Shown: piece by piece, positions 57,701-64,000 of the stretch | Layout of the letters: every line of letters begins with the position of its first letter | Position numbering within the stretch: the stretch's first letter is position 1 | Assembly (NCBI GenBank): GCA_963789785.1 | Contig: CAWBNC010000011.1 | Span: 124,001 to 188,000 of the forward strand | DNA length: 64,000 nucleotides | Direction of reading: 5' to 3' | Source of the DNA: JAEULH01 sp963789785 | GTDB taxonomy: Bacteria; Pseudomonadota; Alphaproteobacteria; Rhodospirillales; Defluviicoccaceae | Notes under the pieces: model-generated | What the model was told of the DNA's origin: nothing | Database searches by the model: none | What the model saw: only the letters and a program-made list of their open reading frames with translations | Made by a program: the position numbers and the translations under genes

Positions 57701-58247
57701 GCGGCGACGAAGCCGCCGTGAGGGCTGCGGTCAAGGAACTGCTGATAGAGTTCCTGCCGTCCGCGCCGCCTCGCGTTCGTCGCAGCGCAACGCCGAGGTC
57801 GAACTTGCGCGGGAGGAGGTGTGTGTCTTCGGACGGTTCGCCGATATCCGTGTGGCCGTTACGTCAGGTGCCGCTACCTGTACGATGCGCGGCTGAAAAA
57901 TCCGATCGGGGAGGTTCTACGACCGCTCGCCCGCGCCGTTAGCGACCGGGGTTTTGGGCTTGCAACTCGGCGACCAGAGGTAGACGACGAAGGCGCCGAG
58001 CGCGGCGATGGCGCGAAAGGTATAAAGAGCCCGCATGGTGTTTTCTCGAACCCGCCGTTGATCCTGACAGGAGTTCGCATCTCCACGGCCGCCGGATCAC
58101 CGGAGCATCCTGTGCATGGACGGGCGCGGATGACGATCGCGTCGATGAAGCATTGCGCCACCACTAGGACGGGGCCATGTTCCCGCTCGACCGAGCGATC
58201 GGCGCCAACAGTGCCCAGCACATGACATCTTGAATAAGGCAAGTTCC
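57701..58247. other. Gap with only a small candidate gene
   Basis: 547 bases without a recognised family gene. It holds a 39-codon membrane-like reading frame (57917-58036, minus) and otherwise no clear feature. Base composition and codon patterns on either strand do not suggest a longer gene. Confidence 0.5.
57917..58036 (-). CDS. Small hypothetical membrane peptide (39 aa)
   Basis: Reads MRALYTFRAIAALGAFVVYL, then WSPSCKPKTPVANGAGERS. It has one hydrophobic helix followed by a charged tail. The ribosome-binding site is weak (GAG). No family recognised; it could be chance in GC-rich DNA. Confidence 0.25.
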   Translation of the reverse strand: MRALYTFRAIAALGAFVVYLWSPSCKPKTPVANGAGERS

Positions 58248-58796
58248 ATGACGCGTACCCTCCGGACCGGCTCGCGCGCCGTTCGCAACGCCAACCGGAC
58301 TGCGGCCATGGCGGCCGAGGTTCCGGCGGCCGCGTTCACCACCATTGCCCATCGCCTGCCGATGATCTTCGCCGCCGCGGTGGAGCCCAAAGCCCGCGCC
58401 AATCCGGAACTTGCGCGCATGGTCAACGAGAAGACCCGCGCCGCGTCGCAGTCCGCGGCCGCCGTGGGCAAGGGAGCGGCGAAAGCGAGCGCCGCCGTCT
58501 CCCGGCACTTGCAGGAACAGGCTCGCGCTACGGCGCGCGTGAGCTCCCGGCCGCTCGCTGACGGATCCCGCCGCCGCGCTTCCAGTTCATGTGGCGCCAG
58601 GCGCAGACGACTCTTCGGCGCGTCGGCGGCGTTGACCGCAACGCTGGCGGATCTTGCCGCCAGTACCGCCGCGCAGGCGCTGTCGCCGGCGCACAGCAAG
58701 GTATCGGCGAACGCCAAGCGGCTCGCGGCAAAAAAGAAGACGCCGGCGAAAAAGCGCTCGGCAGCGGCGCGGAAGCGGCCGTCGGCCAGAGCTTGA
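58248..58796 (+). CDS. Phasin-like / histone-H1-like protein (PhaF type)
   Basis: 182 residues. The first ~90 are amphipathic helix with RLPMIFAAAVEPKARANPEL, then a series of Ala-rich heptads (ASQSAAAVGKGAAKASAAVS), similar to PHA granule phasins. The C-terminus is a Lys/Ala/Arg tail (RLAAKKKTPAKKRSAAARKR) like that of PhaF and histone H1, which binds DNA. An Arg/Ser-rich part around residues 105-125 looks out of character and could be a set of compensating indels. A PHB depolymerase also occurs in this window, so a PHA role is plausible. The family call is moderate. Confidence 0.5.
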   Translation: MTRTLRTGSRAVRNANRTAAMAAEVPAAAFTTIAHRLPMIFAAAVEPKARANPELARMVNEKTRAASQSAAAVGKGAAKASAAVSRHLQEQARATARVSSRPLADGSRRRASSSCGARRRRLFGASAALTATLADLAASTAAQALSPAHSKVSANAKRLAAKKKTPAKKRSAAARKRPSARA

Positions 58797-58828
58797 GCAG
58801 GGAGACGCACGCGTGAGATTGCGGCGGC

Positions 58829-59185
58829 TCACGTCGCGCTGAGCACGATCGTCCAGATGCAGGTGATGACGCGGACCGTAATCGCCATCGGCCGCGGAAT
58901 TTCTGGCGCCGCCGCGCTTCGCCAGACGCCGACCAGGACCAGCATGTTCCAGGGGATCGGAGCGAGATTGGCGGCAATGGCGGCCCAGTTCGACGCCTCA
59001 GCGGCCACGAGGCCGAGCGACGTCAGGGTCGCCGCGATGTTGATGAGAAAGCTCCAGAATACGGCGTAGGTCCAGAAGGCGTCGGCCAGTGGAACCCGCC
59101 CCGCCCAAAGATCGGTCCATAATCTGGCTGTGCGGCGGATCACCCCGGCGCCTTTCCTCCCGGCAGCGTTGTCGCACTGTGCCAT
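58829..59185 (-). CDS. Small integral membrane protein, unknown function
   Basis: 118 residues with three hydrophobic segments (FWTYAVFWSFLINIAATLTS, IAANLAPIPWNMLVLVGVWR and PMAITVRVITCIWTIVLSAT). The start at 59185 fits; a longer frame upstream has no such character. No recognised family. It is convergent with the phasin-like gene and divergent from nnrS. Confidence 0.6.
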   Translation of the reverse strand: MAQCDNAAGRKGAGVIRRTARLWTDLWAGRVPLADAFWTYAVFWSFLINIAATLTSLGLVAAEASNWAAIAANLAPIPWNMLVLVGVWRSAAAPEIPRPMAITVRVITCIWTIVLSAT

Positions 59186-59590
59186 GGAGAATAGGAAAAG
59201 GCGAACGCTGGAGCTTCGCGCATGGCGGCCGAACCCAACGGGTGCGTCTCGGCGCGGTGAGAACGCGAGAAGGGCGGCCGCAGCCGCCCTCCCTCTACGC
59301 CCCCCGGCCTGATGCGAAAGCGCCGGGTCGCTCAACCCCCCGATCACCGACCGGCCGCTGCATCAGGTCAACCCAAATGGGTAAATACAGAGTTACCCAT
59401 TTGAGCCGTCCAATGCAAGGGCGAACTTGCTCCGAGCGACCCTTCGGCAGGCTGTACGGTTGTCAGGGAATTGCGCTCGACTTGGATCGAGTGCCATCCG
59501 CGCTCATTCGGGCGCAGGATGCTTTATCGTGGTGCCGGCGTGCGAAAGAGCGTCGCATCGTCGTCCAGATTCGGATCAGGAGGCAAACCC
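59186..59590. promoter_or_regulatory. Divergent promoter region between a membrane protein and nnrS
   Basis: 405 bases with no supported gene. The central feature is the 11-bp inverted repeat at 59374-59403. The last ~60 bases carry AGGAGG ahead of the nnrS ATG. No FNR box (TTGAT-N4-ATCAA) is evident. Confidence 0.5.
59374..59403. promoter_or_regulatory. Perfect 11-bp inverted repeat upstream of nnrS, candidate operator
   Basis: CAAATGGGTAA (59374-59384) is mirrored by TTACCCATTTG (59393-59403) with an 8-bp spacer. It lies about 190 bp before the nnrS start in a region of otherwise plain GC-rich sequence. NnrS genes are usually regulated by NO-sensing factors. The arms do not match the NsrR or NnrR consensus that I know, so the regulator is unidentified. 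Confidence 0.5.
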
Positions 59591-60801
59591 ATGGCCGAGC
59601 TTCGCGCCGCTGTTCCGCGGCTCCGCGCCCACCACGGACCCGCCGTTCTCGCATACGGTTTCCGGCCTTTTTTCTTCGCCGCCGCGGTTTGGGCGTCGTT
59701 GTCGCTGGCCCTGTGGCTAGCGGCTCTCGAAGGCGCGCCGGTTGTCGCGAGCGCCTTCGACCCGCTGCTCTGGCACGCCCATGAGATGGTTTTCGGCTTC
59801 GTCGGCGCGGCGATCACCGGCTTCCTGCTGACGGCGATTCCCAATTGGACCGGGCGGATGCCGCTGCAGGGCTGGCCGCTGCTGGGCCTCGTCGGCCTGT
59901 GGCTGGCTGGGCGGCTCGCCGTCGCCTGTTCCGGCATCAATCGGCGCGGTGCCCGCGGCCGTCGTCGATCTCGGGTTCTACGCTGTTGTCCTCGCCGTCG
60001 TCCTGCGTGAGGTCATCGCCGGCAAGAATTGGCGGAACCTGCCCATGGCCGTGGCGGTGGCGACTTTCCTTGCGGCCAACGCGCTGATGCATGCGGAGGC
60101 CGCCGGGCTGGCGGCAACGGCGCAGACCGGCTGGCGGTTGGCCTTCGCCGTCGTGATCATGCTAATCGCGCTGATCGGCGGGCGCATCATTCCGAGCTTC
60201 ACCCGCAACTGGCTCTCCAAGCGGGAGGCTTTGAGGCTGCCAGCGCCGTTCCGCGGCCTCGACCGGGCGGCGCTGATCGTCACGCTCGCGGCCCTTGTCG
60301 CCTGGACGCTGGCGCCTGAGGCGGCGGCGACGGCGATTCTTGCGGCGGGCGCGGCGATCGCGAACCTGGTCCGGCTCGCCCGCTGGGAGGGGCACGCGAC
60401 ACTGGCCGAGCCGCTGGTGGCGATACTTCATCTCGGCTACGCCTGGATCTGGATCGGCTTCGCCCTTCTTGCCGCCAGCACGTTTCAGCCCGGCGATCCC
60501 GCCGATCGCCGCAGTCCACGCGTTCAGCGCCGGCGCGATGGCGACCATGATCATGGCAGTCACGACCCGGGCAACCCTCGGTCACACCGGCCGCACCCTG
60601 CATGCCGGCGGCGCGACGAGCGTTCTCTACGTTCTGGTCACCGCCGCAGCGGTCCTGCGGGTTGGCGCGTCGGTGCTGCCGGCGTTCTACCAGCCGCTGC
60701 TGATGACCAGCGGCATTGCTTGGATTGCGGCCTTCCTCGGCTTTGCCGCCGTGTATGGGCCGATGCTGCTCCGGCCGCGGCCGGACGGCAAGCCCGGCTG
60801 A
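59591..60801 (+). CDS. nnrS: NnrS-family haem/copper membrane protein (two frameshifts)
   Basis: About 403 residues with roughly 12 TM helices. Family markers are VLAYGFRPFFFAAAVWASLS, WHAHEMVFGFVGAAITGFLL, TAIPNWTGR, GGRIIPSFTRNWL and MAVTTRATLGHTGRTLHA. NnrS is a haem- and copper-containing inner-membrane protein that protects cells during nitrosative stress and denitrification. Extra bases near 59938 and 60497 break the frame, and 1211 nt fits two insertions. The ATG at 59591 follows AGGAGG at good distance. It faces the transporter gene at 60820-62166. Confidence 0.9.
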
Positions 60802-60819
60802 GACACCGCTACTGCAAGT

Positions 60820-62166
60820 TCACGGCAAATAGCGGACGGCGAGATAGACGTTGGCGATGGCGATGGTCACAAGCATGATCGGGAACGCGACCTTCATGTA
60901 GGGGACGAAGCGGATCGGCTGACCGGCGCGCTCGGCAAGTCCGGCGACCGTGAGGTTGGCCGAGGCGCCGACCAGGGTGCCGTTGCCGCCGAGGCATGCG
61001 CCAAGGGACAAGGCCCACCATAGCGGCATCAGCCCCTCGGGACCGCCGAACGACGGCGCCATATTGTGGATCAGCGGGATCATGGTCGCGACGAACGGGA
61101 TGTTGTCGATGACCGCCGAAAGAATGGCCGACGACCACAGGATCGCGATGGTCGTCGTTGTCAGATCGCCGCCGGTGGCTGCGACCAGCTTTTCGGCTGC
61201 GAGCTTGAGCAGCCCGGTCTGCTCGACCCCGCCGACGACAATGAATAATCCAACGAAGAAGAAGATCGTGATCCACTCGACCTCGTTAAAGATCGACTGG
61301 ACCCGCTCGCTTTGCACTTCGGCCGGCTGCCCGAAGCAGTAGAGCAGCATCAGCAGCGCCGCGCCGAACAGCGCGGTCGTCGCCGGCTGGATGCCGAAGG
61401 AGTGGGCAAAAACGAACCCGGCGATAACGACGGCGATGACGCTGAGCGACTGCACCAGGAGCCGCCGGTCGGAAATGGCGGCGCCGGCATCGAACCGCAT
61501 GATCCTGGCCCGCGCGCGCCTGGTCGCGTGCAGCCGGCGGCCCCACAGCAGGTGGAAAACAAGACATGCCATGGCCTGGATGACGACGATGATCGGAGCA
61601 AGGTTGAAGATGAACTGGTTGAAGGTCAGGCCAACGAGCGAGCCGATGAGGATGTTCGGCGGATCGCCGATCAGGGTCGCGGTGCCGCCGATGTTCGAGG
61701 CGAAGACCTGCGAGACGAGGAAAGGGTAGGGCGACACGCCCAGCTCCTCGGCGATGACCATGGTGACCGGCACCACCAGCAGGACCGTCGTGACGTTGTC
61801 GAGTAAGGCCGAGACGACGGCGGTGATGATCTGCAGCATGAACATGATCCCGGCCGGGTTGGCCCGCGCCCGACGCGCCGCCCAGATCGCGAGGAACTGG
61901 AAAACGCCGCAGCGCTTGGTGATGGCGACGATCACCATCATGCCGACGAGCAGCCCGATGGTGTTGAAGTCGATCCCACGCACCGCGGCTTCCTGCGACA
62001 TGATGCCGAGCAGGATGAGGAGTGTCGCGCCGAGCAGCGCGACAATCGCGCGGTTGACCTTCTCGGTCATGATCGCGGCATAGGTGACGACCAGCACCGC
62101 GGTCGCCGTCCACATCGGGTTCAGGCCGAACAGCAGGTGGATCGGCGCGGCTGAATGGGGTTCCAT
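60820..62166 (-). CDS. ArsB/NhaD-superfamily anion or Na+/H+ transporter
   Basis: 448 residues, about 11 TM helices, intact. The family motif NIGGTATLIGDPPNILIG appears, with SALLDNVTTVLLVVPVTMV and, in the second half, SAVIDNIPFVATMIPLIHN. These repeats occur in the ion-transporter superfamily (ArsB, NhaD, CitM, human P protein). Substrate cannot be assigned. It follows a CBS-domain gene by 63 bp on the same strand, so the pair may be a transporter and its regulator. Confidence 0.85.
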   Translation of the reverse strand: MEPHSAAPIHLLFGLNPMWTATAVLVVTYAAIMTEKVNRAIVALLGATLLILLGIMSQEAAVRGIDFNTIGLLVGMMVIVAITKRCGVFQFLAIWAARRARANPAGIMFMLQIITAVVSALLDNVTTVLLVVPVTMVIAEELGVSPYPFLVSQVFASNIGGTATLIGDPPNILIGSLVGLTFNQFIFNLAPIIVVIQAMACLVFHLLWGRRLHATRRARARIMRFDAGAAISDRRLLVQSLSVIAVVIAGFVFAHSFGIQPATTALFGAALLMLLYCFGQPAEVQSERVQSIFNEVEWITIFFFVGLFIVVGGVEQTGLLKLAAEKLVAATGGDLTTTTIAILWSSAILSAVIDNIPFVATMIPLIHNMAPSFGGPEGLMPLWWALSLGACLGGNGTLVGASANLTVAGLAERAGQPIRFVPYMKVAFPIMLVTIAIANVYLAVRYLP

Positions 62167-62229
62167 GAATTGCCTCCAGGGTGACGCGGCCGGCGTTCGG
62201 GCGCCGGTTCGTAAGAGCAGGCGCGGCGG

Positions 62230-62703
62230 TTATGGCGCCTTGCGGATCTTGGCGATGGTGTCCCAGGTGGAGATCAGGCCGGCCAGTTTGCCGGTCCGCG
62301 CGTCGACGACGGGGACGAAGTTGCGGGTGCGGAAGACCTGAAGCACCGCCGCGACAACCGGCGAGTCCGGGTGGAGCACCGGCACCGTCTTGTCGACATA
62401 GCGGCTGACCGGATGATCGGCGATCGCGCGCAGCCGGTCCTGCATTTCGGGGAGATAATCGCGTAGAAAGCCGAGCTCGGGGATCGTGCCCATGCTCGGC
62501 ACGGCCGTTTCGCTCGCCACAACCGCGGGCAGGAGCAGGCCGAACAGTCGGCTCTTGGCGAACATGCCGATGTAGCGGCGGTCGCGCTCGATCACCGGCA
62601 GGGCGAGCACGCGCTCGTTCAACAGGCGATCGACGGCCTCTCCGACGGTATCGGTCGGGTACAGGACCGGCGGGTCGACGGTCATGATCGCTTCACAGGT
62701 CAT
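62230..62703 (-). CDS. Two-CBS-domain protein
   Basis: About 157 residues. The first CBS domain begins TCEAIMTVDPPVLYPTDTVG and ends with LPVIERDRRYIGMFAKS; the second spans VDKTVPVLHPDSPVVAAVLQ to VPVVDARTGKLAGLISTWDT. CBS pairs bind adenine nucleotides and regulate transporters and enzymes. The ATG at 62703 has GGAGG eight bases upstream. An in-frame ATG at 62739 would add 12 residues. It is co-directional with the downstream transporter, a likely functional partner. Confidence 0.82.
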   Translation of the reverse strand: MTCEAIMTVDPPVLYPTDTVGEAVDRLLNERVLALPVIERDRRYIGMFAKSRLFGLLLPAVVASETAVPSMGTIPELGFLRDYLPEMQDRLRAIADHPVSRYVDKTVPVLHPDSPVVAAVLQVFRTRNFVPVVDARTGKLAGLISTWDTIAKIRKAP

Positions 62704-62874
62704 CTGCCCGGCCTCCGCTATCAGAAATTGCGAGCGCATACTTGGCCGGGTGCAGATGCGGCTGCGCCGGCCGATGAGGACGCTAGGCCGGCAAGACCGT
62801 CGCGACAAGCGCGGCTGCGACATGGGCCGCAGCCGTTCGCGCATGGGCGCCCCTTCGCACGACCCCGCGGCGGC

Positions 62875-62922
62875 GCGAAAGGCCGACCTTAACCGCGATC
62901 CTTCAGTCCCGGGGCCATGTGC
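62875..62922 (+). promoter_or_regulatory. Upstream copy of a ~47-bp duplicated element
   Basis: Contains GCGAAAGG, CTTAACCGCG, TCC, TCA and ATGTGC in the same order as the element at 63295-63340. It lies about 30-75 bp before the TonB-receptor remnant. It probably is a promoter or operator shared with the YfiR gene. Confidence 0.5.
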
Positions 62923-62950
62923 ACGCCCCAGGGCGAAGGATTGAGCGGCA

Positions 62951-63229
62951 ATGCCTGCGCTTGCGCTCCGTGTCCCGGGCAGCGACCGCAGACGGCGACC
63001 GTTCGCGCGGCGCCGGCGCATCGTTCCGCTCGCGGTCGCGACGCTCATCGCTATCGTGCCGCTCGCCGCAGCGCGCGCGGAGCCTCCGCCGGAAACTGAC
63101 TTCACCGCGCTCAGCCGTGAAAAGGTGATGGACGTCGAGGTGACGTCGGTTTTCAAGCGCCCCAGCGGCTCGCGGACGCCGACCCAGGTCGAGCGCGGCG
63201 TCTACGCCAAGCTCAGGCTCACCATCTGA
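62951..63229 (+). pseudogene. TonB-dependent receptor remnant, internally deleted
   Basis: 92 codons. A signal sequence (IVPLAVATLIAIVPLAAARA) and the short N-terminal receptor motif (DFTALSREKVMDVEVTSVFK) are present, then after only ~10 residues it ends with QVERGVYAKLRLTI, which resembles the last strand of a receptor barrel. The plug and barrel (usually about 600 residues) are missing. Such receptors commonly precede YfiR-like genes and a sensor, exactly the order seen here, so this looks like a deletion within the operon. It could also encode a short peptide that has been reused. Confidence 0.6.
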
Positions 63230-63294
63230 TCCTGCCCGCTCCCTGATCCGGTCCACTCCGGGCCGCCGCTCCCGCGCGGTCCATCCGCAGCATC

Positions 63295-63340
63295 GCGAAA
63301 GGGGATCTTAACCGCGCTCCGTCAATGTCGGGCGATGTGC
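63295..63340 (+). promoter_or_regulatory. Downstream copy of the ~47-bp duplicated element
   Basis: Aligns with 62875-62922 over its whole length with one or two gaps and about three quarters identity by eye. Conserved parts are GCGAAAGG, CTTAACCGCG and ATGTGC. It lies about 45-90 bp before the YfiR start. The TTAACC core resembles half of a CtrA site, but a second half-site is not seen. Confidence 0.5.
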
Positions 63341-63384
63341 TCGCTCAGAAGTCAGGCTCTAGCCCGGTGTACAGGCGATACCCG

Positions 63385-63940
63385 ATGACGCGCGTGAACC
63401 TGAAAGAGTTTGCCGCGCTGGCTGCGCTGATCGCGGTCGCTCTTCTTGGCGGGTGTCGGAGCGCGGGCGCGGGCCCTCCGGACGAGCGCGCATTCACTCT
63501 CAAGGCGGCTTTCGTCTACAACTTCGGCAAGTTCGTGGACTGGCCGGCATCGGCATTTGCTTCCGATGCCTCGCCATTGAAGGTCTGCGTCCACGGCCAG
63601 GCCGCCCACGCCGGCATGGCTGCGGTCCTCCGCGACAAGTCGGTCGCGGCCCGGCCGATCGTCGTGATCGACACTCCGGGAGCGGATGCGTTCGCCGGCT
63701 GTCACATCGTCTTCTTCGCTGACGATCACGAGTCCACACCGCGAGGCGCTGAAGGCCTTCGTCGCCGCGGGCGCGCTGACCGTCGGTGACAGCGACGACT
63801 TCATCCGCACCGGCGGCATGGTCGGGCTGATCACCGTCGAAAACAAGATCCGCTTCGAGGTCAACCTCGCGACCTGCCGCCGGGCGGGATTGCGCATCAG
63901 CGCCAGCCTGCTCCGGCTCGCCAAGACGGTTGTCGAGTAG
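63385..63940 (+). CDS. YfiR/DUF4154-family periplasmic protein (one frameshift)
   Basis: About 184 residues. A lipoprotein-like signal (EFAALAALIAVALLGGCRSA) precedes FTLKAAFVYNFGKFVDWPAS, the conserved start of DUF4154, then GADAFAGCHIVFFADDHES and, after the break near 63735, FIRTGGMVGLITVENKIRFE and RAGLRISASLLRLAKTVVE. YfiR-like proteins control a partner sensor or diguanylate cyclase from the periplasm. The next gene begins 16 bp later and looks like such a sensor. The span is one base over a multiple of three, consistent with one insertion. Confidence 0.85.
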
Positions 63941-63956
63941 GTCTGAAGGAACGCCC

Positions 63957-64000
63957 ATGAAGGTGATCAACACATTTTCGATCAAGAGCAAGATCATCGC
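63957..64000 (+). CDS. Start of a sensor/signalling protein (truncated by window end)
   Basis: Only 14 codons are visible (MKVINTFSIKSKII). The FSIKSKI pattern before a TM helix is common at the N-terminus of HAMP-containing sensor kinases, diguanylate cyclases and chemoreceptors. Placement after YfiR supports a diguanylate cyclase or hybrid kinase. Confidence 0.5.
   Translation, partial: MKVINTFSIKSKII

Overview
The window is one high-GC chromosomal segment, coding on both strands. Gene content points to an alphaproteobacterium of the Rhodospirillales type, possibly a glycogen- and PHA-storing lineage such as Defluviicoccus; that assignment is inference. Supporting genes are the rhodoquinone methyltransferase RquA, storage and trehalose/alpha-glucan genes, a PHB depolymerase with its lipase box at the N-terminus, a PhaF-like phasin candidate, and a BBP2-type exopolysaccharide porin. 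I saw no rRNA, tRNA, CRISPR array, IS element or prophage.

Layout. 1-8.6 kb: rquA (cut by the window edge), purU, a PHB depolymerase, ahcY, an EF-hand protein with an 18-bp tandem repeat, a divergent two-component system and a metallophosphatase. 8.6-18.2 kb: surface polysaccharide genes, with a structured leader ending in an intrinsic terminator, a BBP2 barrel, a Wza-like lipoprotein, a small membrane protein, an O-antigen ligase/polymerase, two methyltransferases, a TPR-glycosyltransferase and a TolC-like protein. 18.4-28.9 kb: the GlgE alpha-glucan pathway, with a GlgM/GlgA-type transferase, an extra GH13 enzyme, GlgE, TreS fused to maltokinase, and GlgB. 28.9-33.4 kb: two small envelope proteins and a ~1260-residue orphan protein that looks like a defence sensor. 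33.8-45.4 kb: a ~2785-residue RTX protein with an embedded seven-repeat FG-GAP propeller, followed by its type I ABC exporter and membrane-fusion protein. 45.4-52.1 kb (minus): glgB2-glgX-malQ. 52.3-64 kb: DUF2934, two orphan amino-acid binding proteins, queE-queD, DUF2914, an HD hydrolase, a phasin-like protein, nnrS, an ArsB/NhaD-type transporter with a CBS protein, and a TonB-receptor remnant followed by YfiR and the start of a sensor.

The carbon-storage genes fit together. Trehalose and maltose are interconverted by TreS, maltose is phosphorylated by the fused kinase, GlgE and GlgM extend alpha-1,4-glucan via maltose-1-phosphate, and GlgB branches it. The minus-strand glgB2-glgX-malQ set remodels or mobilises it. 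No glgC or glgP is present in the window.

A major caveat is frameshifts. About fifty reading-frame breaks are visible, nearly all single-base insertions, and in each case the protein resumes in the next frame with family similarity intact. They are dense in some genes (the GH13 enzyme, TolC, HlyD, the RTX protein) and absent from others (purU, ahcY, glgX, the transporter). I read them as assembly or sequencing errors rather than real gene decay, and I give whole-gene spans across the breaks.
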